The notes under the pieces were generated by a model. That model did not search any database, was not told where the DNA came from, and worked only from the letters and a program-made list of their open reading frames with translations. Positions 42,667 through 53,210 of a stretch of DNA of 63,033 nt are shown here, one piece after another. A program made the translations under genes and the position numbers. Location of the stretch: the NCBI GenBank assembly GCA_032718475.1, contig JAUCBJ010000595.1, forward strand, positions 1 through 63,033, read 5' to 3'. Source of the stretch: Nemertoderma westbladi. Its lineage: Eukaryota > Xenacoelomorpha > Nemertodermatida > Nemertodermatidae. Each line of letters opens with the position of its first letter. The stretch's first letter is position 1.

Positions 42667-42849
42667 CTGAAAAAGTAAAAAAAATATATATATATATTAA
42701 ATCAAATGGAGACGTAAGCGTCCGAAGATTATGACGACACCGAATGTTAATGGATTCATTGGTTACTTATGCGCTAAACTTTTGGACATTGTCATCATTT
42801 TCATTATATAACTACCCATAAGATCATTATTTAATATTCTAAAAAAGTA

Positions 42850-43130
42850 AATAAGTAAAAGTAAATTTTCTTCAGCCACTAGGCCAGGGATTACGCACAA
42901 AGTCTGACGACTTATTTCCAGTGCGGTCCCCCCTGAACTTTACTCCCCAGAGGAAACTCCAGTACTCATTTAGCTACCACTTAAGGATGCAAGGCAGAGA
43001 TGCGCCCTGGCTGGTCCCTTTAAAGCATTCGTGCCGAAACGAAAACTGCCCTGGCCCATGTGAGGATCGAACCCACGACCTACAGGAGATGTGAATTCAA
43101 TGCAACCACTACACCAAGGTGGAATCTAAT
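42850..43130 (-). mobile_element. tRNA-derived SINE (intronic)
   Basis: Reading the minus strand, the 5' head resembles a tRNA. It has a box A (TGGTGTAGTGG, 43116-43106) and a box B (GGTTCGATCC, 43073-43064) at tRNA-like spacing, the internal promoter of RNA polymerase III. An unrelated body follows, and then a T/A-rich simple tail with ACTTTTACTTATTTACTT repeats near 42850. This head-body-tail layout is that of a tRNA-derived SINE rather than a functional tRNA. Exact ends and target-site duplications could not be fixed. Confidence 0.7.
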
Positions 43131-43260
43131 CACAATACATTGTGTTCTAAATGGAAGATTCGAAGAATTTTAAAATCTAATTAAATATAATAAATAATAA
43201 AAACATAAATAATAAAATATATCGCAAGTTTACCAATGTGAATGTGATGCAACTTCTTAC

Positions 43261-43463
43261 CAGTCGTTCTATAACTCTAAGAATAATATTGAGGGCTTCC
43301 AATCTAAAAGCGATGTCCTCCCATTGGCTGGAGACTACCACACAGGGCTTGTTATCTCTCCAGGGCAGGTAATGGTAAGCGTTACCATCGAACACGGGAT
43401 TGGTCGGTTGTGTTGTAGACGGCATTGGGGCCACATTCGTGTCTAATTTGTTGCCATTGTTAC
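43261..43463 (-). CDS. Ferlin exon: GNNGNK to YLPW region before FerA
   Basis: The acceptor CTAG ends at 43464. Two bases complete Gly, then 67 codons follow: NNGNKLDTNVAPMPSTTQ, then VFDGNAYHYLPW, NKPCVVVSSQWEDIAFRLEA and a helical end IILRVIERL. Dysferlin and myoferlin share SIGNYGNK, STTQ, FDG-YYLPW, KPVVVxSSxWED and (H/F)RxxAxN in this order. The donor CTG|GTAAGA begins at 43260, phase 0. Confidence 0.97.
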
Positions 43464-44458
43464 CTAGTTAATTAAATGTTAATTATCACGAATTATTTAT
43501 TCAAAATTACTTTATTGTATAATATTTAATAATAGGGGTGTGCCACTGCGCCAGATATCCGGCCGGGCGGCAATAAAATCCGAAAAAAAAATTTAAATTT
43601 TTTGGCCGGATTTCCATTTCAGCGAATTGTTGACAAATTTAGAATTAATGTAAATTTTCGAAAAAAAACATCAAAATAAATTTTCTTTTAAATTCAAACA
43701 AATTTAAACATAAGAAAATACAATGGAAAACAATACCAAGTTTCTATCATATTCATTCATATTATGAATTTGATAAAGTCTAAAGCAGATCTATCATTTT
43801 ATGATTATCTACATGCTGAGCTGACTGACTAGTTTTTACCAATAACATTTGTATTTGGTTGGGCTCAGCCTCACTAACACTTAATATAATAGTACACTGA
43901 TGCCCATATACTAATTATAACTGGTCAATAATTATTAAATTGTCCCAGCGCGCAAGCGTTGGATGTTAGGTCTAGGTATTGTTATAAATTAATTCTGTTT
44001 AATTACTTATAATTGTTATAAATTAGTTTATATATTTAGATATAAGTGTAATAATAGTATAAGTAAAAATAAAATATATATAATATATAAGTTTATATAT
44101 TCGACAGGCTATTTAGAAACTTTTGTAATTCCAATTTAAATCAGAGAGTATAAAAAACTACAGCTATTATTACGGTATTACGGTACTTCGTTCTATTTTT
44201 CCAATTTGCACTTTTTTATTTAATTTCATTTTCATATTTACATTTAACAATATCAAATCAATCCATTATATCAAATATAAAATCGGCGTAGGTTACTGTT
44301 ACTGTAATGACCTGATGTATCTCTAATGACGCAAATAGACCAGCAAATATCTGTGGAGGACCAACTTAATATGACTTAATTTCAAACATTAATGGAAAGG
44401 AAAAAGTTACATTGTCGATGTTTTATAACAAAAAAAAAATATTTCATATGCTACCAAT
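43464..44458. other. AT-rich intron sequence, no recognised feature
   Basis: Intron of the ferlin gene. It holds AT-rich sequence with a short GC-rich patch at about 43540-43620 (CCGGCCGGGCGG and TGGCCGGATTTCC around an A/T run). I see no exon, RNA gene or repeat family here. Confidence 0.6.
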
Positions 44459-44862
44459 TTGCGCTGGAGTTTACTCTTTCCTTGCGTTCAATGTGAGCCA
44501 CTTTGCGCGCCACTCTTTCACTTGCGGTCAATGTGCGCCACTTTGAGCGCCACTCTTTCCTTGCAGTCAATGTGCGCCACTTTGAGCGCCACTCTTTCCT
44601 TGCGTTCAATGTGAGCCACTTTGCGCGCCACTCTTTCACTTGCGGTCAATGTGCGCCACTTTGAGCGCCACTCTTTTCTTGCGGTCAATGTGCGCCACTT
44701 TGAGCGCCACTCTTTCCTAGCGTTCAATGTGAGCCACTTTGCGCGCCACTCTTTCACTTGCGGTCAATGTGCGCCACATTGAGAGCCACACTTTCACTTG
44801 CGGTCAATGTGCGCCACTTTGAGTGCCACGCTTTCCTTGCGGTCAATGTCCGCCACTTTGTT
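44459..44862. repeat. 39-bp minisatellite
   Basis: About ten units of CTTGCGGTCAATGTGCGCCA followed by CTTTGAGCGCCACTCTTTC, with G/C variants, in the intron between exons 44940-45039 and 43261-43463. The unit is a multiple of 3, so two short minus-strand open frames (rich in KEWRAKW) run through it. No splice site of the neighbouring exons is contained in the unit. Confidence 0.93.
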
Positions 44863-44939
44863 CTAGCAATCCGATTGAGCCACGAATTCATTTCTCCCGT
44901 TAGTAACCTGTTATTCGCAGAGTAGCTATTAACACTAAC

Positions 44940-45039
44940 CTATGGACAACTCAAATTCCACCGGGTCGTCTATTTCGGCCACCATAGTCGCCTCGAAGAA
45001 AGCTCCGAACAGTTTAAATTGGCGTCGTCGCATGAATGA
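44940..45039 (-). CDS. Ferlin exon: FFExTM segment before FerA
   Basis: The acceptor TTTTACAG ends at 45040. It has 33 codons plus one base: SFMRRRQFKLFGAFFEATM, then EIDDPVEFELSI and G. In dysferlin/myoferlin the equivalent runs RRRKYxLFxxFYxATM and FEVSIGNYGNK. The donor G|GTTAGT at 44939 splits a Gly codon completed by exon 43261-43463. Confidence 0.96.
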
Positions 45040-45399
45040 CTGTAAAACATACAGATAATACAGATAAAAGAAGCATAAAGTTAAAACAGCGAAATGTTAA
45101 TACGTCGTCTGATACATTCAATTTAAATTAAATACAATTTACAACAAATAAAATTGGAAAATTTAAATACGTAAATATTAATTAAGCTGTTTAAATATAA
45201 ATATTAATAAAAATAATAACAATAATAATAATAATTATTATTATATTAATTATTGAATAAATATTAAAAATGAATCGATGTTATCTGATTTTTATTTTTT
45301 TTCAATAATAATTAAAAATGTGTATTTTAATCTACAAAGTCCCGTTTTAGCTTCGGCACCTACCTACTACGAGGCTGCATTCACCTGGGACCTTTGAAC

Positions 45400-45954
45400 C
45401 TGGGACTCACCTGAACTTTGTTCGGATTTGAACCTGGGACTCACCTGAACTTTTTTTGGATTTGAACCTGGGACTCACCTGAACTTTTTTCGGATTTGAA
45501 CCTGGGACTCACCTGAACTTTGTTCGGATTTGAACCTGGGACTCACCTGAACTTTGTTCGGATTTGAACCTGGGACTCACCTGAACTTTTTTTGGATTTG
45601 AACCTGGGACTCACCTGAACTTTTTTCGGATTTGAACCTGGGACTCACCTGAACTTTGTTCGGATTTGAACCTGGGACTCACCTGAACTTTGTTCGGATT
45701 TGAACCTGAGACTCACCTGAACTTTGTTCGGATTTGAACCTGGGACTCACCTGAACTTTGTTCGGATTTGAACCTGGAACTCACCTGAACTTTGTTCGGA
45801 TTTGAACCTGAGACTCACCTGAACTTTGATCGGATTTGAACCTGAGACTCACCTGAACTTTGTTCGGATTAGAACCTGGGACTCACCTGAACTTTGCTCG
45901 GATTTGAACCTGAGACTCACCTGAACTTTGTTCGGATTTGAACCTGGAACTCAC
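45400..45954 (-). repeat. 34-bp minisatellite carrying a perfect 5' splice site (16 extra copies)
   Basis: On the gene strand each unit contains AAAGTTCAG|GTGAGTCCC followed by AGGTTCAAATCCGAAC. The first nine bases are the last nine coding bases of exon 45955-46074 (Lys-Val-Gln), and the rest is its intron start. I count 16 copies of the ACTCACCTGAAC core (plus strand) besides the exon's own. Variants are few (AGACTC, GGAACTC, TTTTTT for TTTGTTC), and the GTGAGT donor is intact in all. Since 34 is not a multiple of 3, use of a distal donor usually shifts frame. Confidence 0.97.
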
Positions 45955-46074
45955 CTGAACTTTAACTAAATCTTCTTGATCCAGCTCCAGTACTGCGTGT
46001 TTCTTATCAGGTAATTCGCCCAAAGTTGTTCCCAATTCAATAAGAATTCTTCCTCGATATGCGCAGCCAATTCC
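45955..46074 (-). CDS. Ferlin exon: segment after C2C
   Basis: The acceptor GTTTAG ends at 46075. There are 40 codons, phase 0 at both ends: GIGCAYRGRILIELGT, then LPDKKHAVLEL and DQEDLVKVQ. The motif GxGxAYRGRILxEL follows C2C in type I ferlins. The donor CAG|GTGAGT at 45954 is a perfect consensus and is the first of 17 identical donors, because the exon end seeds the 34-bp array. Confidence 0.96.
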
Positions 46075-46471
46075 CTAAACAAAGTCCAAACCAGATACAC
46101 GATTACAGATACTTAAAGACTGCCAATTAATGTAAACCCAAAAAAATTGCAATTTTATTCTTAAATTTTGTAACTTTTCCAATCCAAAAATAGAGAGAAA
46201 AGGAGTACTTTAAAACTCAAAAGTTATTGCAACTAAAGTGTCTACAACTGCAAGGCGAACTCCAAAACGGAACTCAATATCCAATATTGGTTTTATTGTA
46301 GTGAAGCGGTTCTCTAGTTACGTTAGAAATATTCGAGAACACTAAATTATTTAACATTGAGTAAAGCAGCATTGTTGTTTGGCACTGTCAATCAACAAAA
46401 AACATTTCAGGTACAATTATTGTATTACTATTCTTCCTCCACCACAAATAATTAATTGTTGACAACATTAA

Positions 46472-46501
46472 GGGGGGGGGGGGGGGGGGGGGGGTGGGGG
46501 G
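46472..46501 (+). repeat. Poly-G tract (23 G, T, 6 G)
   Basis: A run of 23 G is followed by T and 6 G, then TAGCACCCCC, so the 3' end can also fold back on itself. It is C-rich on the transcribed ferlin strand. Such a run can form a quadruplex in the plus strand, and its length is likely to be polymorphic or a sequencing weak point. Confidence 0.9.
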
Positions 46502-46805
46502 TAGCACCCCCTTAAATAAATAACCAAACCAGAAACAGTTAAAGAAATAATAAAGAAAACGCAACGGGGTTTCCAAGGCGAAAAAGTGCTTAATTATACA
46601 AAAACAATCAGTTAGAATAATCACAGTAATTTATCACTAAATTGAGACAAGAATAGCCAACATGCAGCAGTCACTGGTATATGGTGAAATTATGGGCGAA
46701 AAGGGTTGATAACCTTCACCATGCTGACACCGGAATATGGTAAAACCAAGCGCAAAATATGTAGGCTGATAACATACACCAAAACATATTGGATGCAGGG
46801 AAAAG

Positions 46806-46901
46806 AACAAGTAGTGCGATTTGAAAAAACATAATTATATAATTATATACGAAACGTTCCGGATCGAAATAATTATGTTTTTTCAAGTCGCACTACTTGT
46901 T
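46806..46901. repeat. Near-perfect 33-bp inverted repeat (hairpin or foldback element)
   Basis: The left arm 46806-46838 (begins AACAAGTAGTGCGATTTG) and the right arm 46869-46901 (ends CAAGTCGCACTACTTGTT) are reverse complements with a single mismatch (T against C in the middle). The loop is about 30 bp. In RNA the mismatch would be a G-U pair on one strand. It is intronic. It could be a short foldback transposon remnant or a transcribed hairpin; no target-site duplication is evident. Confidence 0.8.
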
Positions 46902-46956
46902 TTTTTCTGTTTTAAATTACGATATCCTCCTGGGATCACCATAACTTCGATATTGG

Positions 46957-47362
46957 ATGCAGTCACCGGAATATAGTAAAAATGATGGGCGAAAAATGTT
47001 GATAACCTTCACCATGCAGTCACCAGAATATTGTGAAATTATGGGCGAAAAGGGGATAACCTTCACCATGCAGTCACCGGAATATGGTAAAAATGATGGG
47101 CGAAAAATGTTGATAACCTTCACCATGCAGTCACCAGAATATTGTGAAATTATGGGCGAAAAGGGGATAACCTTCACCATGCAGTCACCAGAATATTGTG
47201 AAATTATGGGCGAAAAGGGGATAACCTTCACCATGCAGTCACCGGAATATTGTGAAATTATGGGCGAAAAGGGGATAACCTTCACCATGCAGTCACCAGA
47301 ATATTGTGAAATTATGGGCGAAAAGGGGATAACCTTCACCATGCAGTCACCAGAATATGTCA
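46957..47362. repeat. 54/57-bp minisatellite
   Basis: There are seven to eight units starting ATGCAGTCACCRGAATAT. Two forms alternate: a 54-bp form with GTGAAATTATGGGCGAAAAG and a 57-bp form with GTAAAAATGATGGGCG. Diverged relatives lie at about 46.67-46.76 kb. It sits in the intron after exon 47408-47585, about 45 bp from the donor. Both unit lengths are multiples of 3, which explains the open frames on both strands (141 and 180 codons). These lack family similarity and I do not treat them as genes. Confidence 0.9.
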
Positions 47363-47407
47363 GTTGTTTCTCAGCTATTATTGGACTGCCGACACCCGCC
47401 GACTCAC

Positions 47408-47585
47408 TTTTCCCATATTTAGATCGTCAAACTGATCTGGGAGATCTGAATACTCCCTGGTGGATCCGTACATGTTCATATAACAGGGTCCGAAGGTAGG
47501 GAGGAATCCATCGTCCCCAGGTACCGATATCGAGGACAGATGGATGAAACATGTCCCTATTGTATCGTCCTTGGACATTTGGTCC
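47408..47585 (-). CDS. Ferlin alternative exon 7b: C-terminal part of C2C
   Basis: The acceptor TATAG ends at 47586 and the donor AAA|GTGAGT begins at 47407. The first G completes the Trp of exon 49211-49427, then 59 codons run from [16 protein letters not shown] through [19 protein letters not shown] to FDDLNMGK. It is closer to canonical ferlin C2C (GFLPTFGPC) than exon 48674-48851. If it were spliced after that exon, its frame would shift by one base and meet a TGA near its 3' end (AGA TCA GTT TGA). The two exons are therefore expected to be mutually exclusive. Confidence 0.95.
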
Positions 47586-47875
47586 CTATAGTGACATAAA
47601 CATCAAATCATTGGATATAGCTGTTTCCTAGCAACTCTAATAACAATATCCAATTTTCACAGAAGAAAACGTTTCAGACGATGTTTATATATTTCAATTA
47701 TGCTGATAAAACAAACCGTAAATATGTATTCCAAAAGTGTCGACATTGTCAGTGGCACTCACAATAAAATGAATTAATAAAACTTGTGTTTAACACCCTT
47801 TGATTAACTTTAACATGATTAACAATACTACTACTACTACTATCGGCATGCTGCATTGCAGCTGCATTATATAGA

Positions 47876-48320
47876 TTACGTAAACATTAAGAATGCTGTG
47901 ACGGAGAGTCGATAAAATCGCGCCGACACAACTCTATCACCCATGACATTTGCTAGATCATCCGCATCATCAAGTTCAGTGTCCTTTAAGATACGTCTCA
48001 AGAAAGTCATGGGCTGTCCACCATGCTTATTCACTCCATGAGGCTGCCAAAGTACAAGATTATGCACTGGCTGGTCCTCACAGCGAAAGCAATGTCCTGC
48101 AAAGCGGGGGCGGATCTCTTCAAGTGTCAAGCTAGATGAGACGAATGAAACACGTAAGGTTGTATAGAGTTTGATTGGATATGTATTCATTGTACTTGAC
48201 ACAATGAACCCGGAGTAGTAATCTTGTGAAAGTGGCATCCAGAGATTTGGTATACTCTGCGCAGTTAGAGCCCAGCATGGACTCCCATATAAGAGTAATG
48301 GGTCTACTACAAGCAGATTA
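47876..48320 (-). pseudogene. Fragment of a non-LTR retrotransposon reverse transcriptase (C-terminal tail)
   Basis: Minus-strand reading gives DPLLLYGSPCWALTAQ, then in another frame SLDATFTRLL and YISNQTLYN, then RPRFAGHCFRCEDQPVHNLV, LVLWQPHG and a DDADDLANVMGDR end. The order (LLYGSExWTLT, LDGTYTRML, LRFAGHC, LVLWxP, LxxxMxDR) is the conserved tail of animal LINE-type reverse transcriptases. Frame changes and stops show it is dead. The catalytic region is absent. It sits in the intron between the two alternative C2C exons, in the same orientation as the gene. Confidence 0.8.
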
Positions 48321-48673
48321 AACCCCTAGAATAATAAAAATTATCGACCCGGGCCGAAAATATACGAGACGGTTGATTGGTGAAGTCCGGGGTGGTCATA
48401 ACGGACGGACCGTGTTACCTTGCAGATGATGTGAATACTCTGGGTATATCGGAGCGAATTTAATCAAAATATCAAGAAACCACGTGAACGTTTGGGTCTA
48501 ACCCGAGCAATATTTACAACCATAAAAGTTGATTAAATCAAATTACAGTTGGTAACAGCAACAGAGGCCTAATCATAGACCTCTATAAGCAAACAATAGT
48601 TGTTAGTAAATAAGCGACATAAATGATCAACCCCAGAATGTAAATATTTCCAGATTAACTTTTATCCGGGTAC

Positions 48674-48851
48674 CTTTCCTTTGTTCATGTTGTCGAACTC
48701 TTTACTATCCCCCTGCTCCCTGGGGGATCCGTAGAGGTTTACGAAGCAGGGCCCGTACGTCGGGGTGTACCCTTCTGTCTCATCGGTACTCGAGACTTGA
48801 GAGATATATATAGTGGCCGTCGCTACGGTATCATCACGACCTGCTCTGTCC
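48674..48851 (-). CDS. Ferlin alternative exon 7a: C-terminal part of C2C
   Basis: The acceptor TATAG ends at 48852 and the donor AAG|GTACCC begins at 48673. One base completes Trp and 59 codons follow, starting DRAGRDDTVATATIYI, with GYTPTYGPCFVNLYGSPRE and ending FDNMNKGK. It aligns with ferlin C2C, where loop 3 (DWDxxxxDD) is followed by the GPCxxNLYGSPRE signature. It shares length, start phase, end phase and roughly 40% identity (by eye) with exon 47408-47585. Both keep the loop-3 acidic residues. Either joins in frame to exon 45955-46074 (GIGCAYRGRI). The donor is weaker than that of its partner. Confidence 0.93.
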
Positions 48852-49210
48852 CTATAACAATGCGTTTAATGCTCAAAGTAACTTACCGGTAATTTGATAA
48901 TTAATCAATCTGTTAAGACTATGTATTATTATTAATTACAATAATTCGTTTTAATTATTCAACCTAGCCGCCTAAGAGGATATGAAACCCTATTTTTTTT
49001 TATTTAGTGTGTACTGTAGGCCTTTGTCCGCGATCTTATTTATACATTTAGATAATGAACATGCCCTCACACTCAATAGGAGTCAGCGAATATGTACACT
49101 ACAATCAAAAACGAGGATGTCCTTTTATAAGGGCGCTGTCGATATTTGGGTTTTTACTAAAATATAGTTTATTGAAAATAAATTAGCTAAAGATTGAATG
49201 CTGAACTAAC

Positions 49211-49427
49211 CAGTCCAATACACTGAGTTTAATCCTGTCGCACATGGACGGGAACTTTAACCCTAATCGCAGCTCTTGGCTCCATTCCGGCGTGTAACTC
49301 GACGTTATAACTTTCGTCTTGGCTTTTTTTCCCGCGAAATGGAATACCATATATGGATCTACAAGGTCTTTATTATCCTCTCCTACCCCGAGTATCTTCT
49401 TAACGCCTTGGAACGTACCGGTGTCCA
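49211..49427 (-). CDS. Ferlin exon: C2C domain, core
   Basis: The acceptor TTTCGCAG ends at 49428. Two bases complete Met, then 71 codons follow: DTGTFQGVKKILG, DNKDLVDPYMVFHFAGKK, SSYTPEWSQELRL, FPSMCDRIKLSVLD, ending in TG of a split Trp codon before GTTAGT at 49210. DLVDPY and the P-E-W strand are standard C2 landmarks, with the Asp of VDPY in calcium-binding loop 1. The Trp is completed by the first base (G) of either alternative exon that follows, giving DWD, the loop-3 motif. Confidence 0.97.
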
Positions 49428-49564
49428 CTGCGAAAGGAACAACAACGGGTTTCAGTGCCAGAAAATATTAAATATGTCTCCAACTACAGTATCATGGATA
49501 TGATCTCCTAACTTTACATAGTACTAATAACTCTATAGCCGACAATTAAATTTATCTCTTGAGT

Positions 49565-52500
49565 CAGATAACTAACTCTAGTCAGTACACTAACACTAGC
49601 CAGTACACTAACTATAGCCAGTACACTAACTCTAGCCAGTACACTAACTCTAGACAGTACACTAACTCTAGTCAGAACACTAACTCTAGTCAGTACACTA
49701 ACACTAGCCAGTACACTAACTATAGCCAGTACACTAACTCTAGCCAGTACACTAACTCTAGACAGTACACTAACTCTAGTCAGAACACTAACTCTAGTCA
49801 GTACACTAACTCTAGTCAGTACACTAACTCTAGCCAGTACACTAACTCTAGTCAGTACACTAACTCTAGTCAGTACACTAACTCAAGTCAGTACACTAAC
49901 TCTAGCCAGTACACTAACTCTAGTCAGTACACTAACTCTAGCCAGTACACTAACTCAAGTCAGTACACTAACTCTAGTCAGTACACTAACTATAGCCAGT
50001 ACACTAACTCTAGCCAGTACACTAACTCTAGACAGTACACTAACTCTAGTCAGAACACTAACTCTAGTCAGTACACTAACTCTAGTCAGTACACTAACTC
50101 TAGCCAGTACACTAACTCTAGTCAGTGCACTAACTCTAGTCAGTACACTAACTCAAGTCAGTACACTAACTCTAGCCAGTACACCAACTCTAGTCAGTAC
50201 ACTAACTCTAGCCAGTACACTAACTCAAGTCAGTACACTAACTCTAGTCAGTACACTAACTCTAGCCAGTACACTAACTTTAGTCAGTACACTAACTCTA
50301 GTCAGTACACTAACTCCCGAAGTACACTAACTCTAGTCAGTACACTAACTCTAGCCAGTACACTAACTCTAGTCAGTACAATAACTATAGCCAGTACACT
50401 AACTCTAGTCAGTACACTAACTCTAGTCAGTACACGAACTATAGCCAGTACACTAACTCTAGTACACTAATTCTAGCCAGTACACTAACTCTAGTCAGTA
50501 CACTAACTCTAGCCAGTACACTAACTCTAGTCAGTACAATAACTATAGCCAGTACACTAACTCTAGCCAGTAGACTAACTCTAGTCAGTACACTAACTAT
50601 GGCCAGTACACTAACTCTAGTCAGTACACTAACTATAGCCAGTACACTAACTCTAGTACACTAATTCTAGCCAGTACACTAACTCTAGTCAGTACACTAA
50701 CTCTAGCCAGTACACTAACTCTAGCCAGTACACTAATTCTAGTCAGTACACTAACTCTAGTCAGTACACTAACTCTTGCTAGTACACTAACTCTAGCCAG
50801 TACACTAACTCTAGCCAGTACACTAACTCTAGTCAGTACACTAACTCTAGTCAGTACACTAACTCTAGTCAGTACACTAACTCTAGTCAGTACACTAACT
50901 CTAGTCAGTACACTAACTCTAGCCGGTACACTAACTCTAGCCAGTACACTAACTCTAGTCAGTACACTAACTCTAGTCAGTACACTAACTCTAGCCGGTA
51001 CACCAACTCTAGCCAGTACACTAACTCTAGCCGGTACACTAACTCTAGTCAGTACACTAACTCTAGCCAGTACACTAACTCTAGTCAGTACACTAACTCT
51101 AGTCAGTACACTAACTCTAGTCAGTACACTAACTCTAGTCAGTACACTAACTCTAGTCAGTACACTAACTCTAGCCGGTACTCTAACTCTAGCCAGTACA
51201 CTAACTCTAGTCAGTACACTAACTCTAGCCAGTACACTAACTCTAGCCGGTACACTAACTCTAGCCAGTACACTAACTCTAGTCAGTACACTAACGCTAG
51301 CCAGTACACTAACTCTAGTCAGTACACTAACTCTAGTCAGTACACTAACTCTAGTCAGTACACTAACTCTAGCCGGTACACTAACTCCAGTCAGTACACT
51401 AACTCTAGCCGGTACTCTAACTCTAGTCAGTACACTAACTCTAGTCAGTACACTAACTCTAGTCAGTACACTAACTCTAGTCAGTACACTAACTCTAGTC
51501 AGAACACTAACTCTAGCCAGTACACTAACTCTAGTCAGTACACTAACTCTAGTCAGTACACTAACTCTAGCCAGTACACTAACTCTAGCCAGTACACTAA
51601 CTCTAGCTAGTACACTAACTCTAGCCAGTACACTAACTCTAGCCAGTACACTAACTCCAGTCAGTACACTAACTCTAGCCGGTACACTAACTCTAGTCAG
51701 TACACTAACTCTAGTCAGTACACTAACTCTAGTCAGTACACTAACTCTAGTCAGTACACTAACTCTAGTCAGAACACTAACTCTAGCCAGTACATTAACT
51801 CTAGTCAGTACACTAACTCTAGTCAGTACACTAACTCTAGCCAGTACACTAACTCCAGTCAGTACACCAACTCTAGTCAGTACACTAACTCTAGCCGGTA
51901 CACTAACTCTAGCCAGTACACTAACTCTAGTCAGTACACTAACTCTAGTCAGTACACTAACTCTAGCCGGTACACTAACTCTAGCCAGTACACTAACTCT
52001 AGTCAGTACACTAACTCTAGTCAGTACACTAACTCTAGCCAGTACACTAACTCTAGTCAGTACACTAACTCGAGCCAGTACACTAACTCTAGTCAGTACA
52101 CTAACTCTAGTCAGTACACTAACTCTAGCCGGTACACTAACTCTAGCCAGTACACTAACTCTAGTCAGTACACTAACTCTAGTCAGTACACTAACTCTAG
52201 CCAGTACACTAACTCTAGTCAGTACACTAACTCTAGCCAGTACACTAACTCTAGTCAGTACACTAACTCTAGCCGGTACACTAACTCTAGCCAGTACACT
52301 AACTGTAGCCGGTACACTAACTCTAGTCAGTACACTAACTCTAGTCAGTACACTAACTCTAGCCAGTACACTAACTCTAGTCAGTACACTAACTCTAGTC
52401 AGTACACTAACTCTAGTCAGTACACTAACTCAAGTCAGTACACTAACTCTAGTCAGTACACTAACTCTAGTCAGAACACTAACTCTAGCCAGTACACTAA

Positions 52501-53210
52501 CTCTAGTCAGTACACTAACTCTAGTCAGTACACTAACTCTAGCCAGTACACTAACTCCAGTCAGTACACCAACTCTAGTCAGTACACTAACTCTAGCCGG
52601 TACACTAACTCTAGCCAGTACACTAACTCTAGTCAGTACACTAACTCTAGTCAGTACACTAACTCTAGCCGGTACACTAACTCTAGCCAGTACACTAACT
52701 CTATTCAGTACACTAACTCTAGTCAGTACACTAACTCTAGCCAGTACACAAACTCTAGTCAGTACACTAACTCTAGCCAGTACACTAACTCTAGTCAGTA
52801 CACTAACTCTAGTCAGTACACTAACTCTAGCCGGTACACTAACTCTAGCCAGTACACTAACTCTAGTCAGTACACTAACTCTAGTCAGTACACTAACTCT
52901 AGCCAGTACACTAACTCTAGTCAGTACACTAACTCTAGCCAGTACACTAACTCTAGTCAGTACACTAACTCTAGCCGGTACACTAACTCTAGCCAGTACA
53001 CTAACTCTAGTCAGTACACTAACTCTAGCCGGTACACTAACTCTAGTCAGTACACTAACTCTAGTCAGTACACTAACTCTAGCCAGTACACTAACTCTAG
53101 TCAGTACACTAACTCTAGTCAGTACACTAACTCTAGTCAGTACACCAACTCTAGTCAGTAAAACTAACTCTAGCCAGTGCACTAACTCTAGTCAGTAGGC
53201 CTACACTAAC
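49565..53210 (-). repeat. 18-bp minisatellite seeded on a 5' splice site (about 200 units)
   Basis: On the plus strand the unit is CAGTACACTAACTCTAGT with common T/C and A/G variants. On the gene strand each unit reads AGAGTTAGTGTACTG, containing the same AGA|GTTAGTGT that ends exon 53211-53595. The array begins at the donor itself and fills nearly all of the 3.8-kb intron. Small sub-blocks recur, such as the paired GCCGGTACACTAAC variants at 51.9-52.1 and 52.6-52.8 kb. The unit is 18 bp, a multiple of 3, so long spurious open frames appear (49559-50470 plus, 52430-53182 minus). Confidence 0.97.

Noticed and set aside
43050-43125. Functional tRNA gene on the minus strand
   Set aside because: Boxes A and B are present, but the head is joined to a SINE body and tail and I could not fold a full cloverleaf with paired acceptor ends.
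46917-47499. Open frames over the 54/57-bp array on both strands
   Set aside because: Simple translations of the unit; the minus frame overlaps an intron of the ferlin gene.
49559-50470. 303-codon plus-strand frame rich in SSQYTN repeats
   Set aside because: Translation of the 18-bp array; no start context, no flanking exon, and the opposite strand is the transcribed gene.
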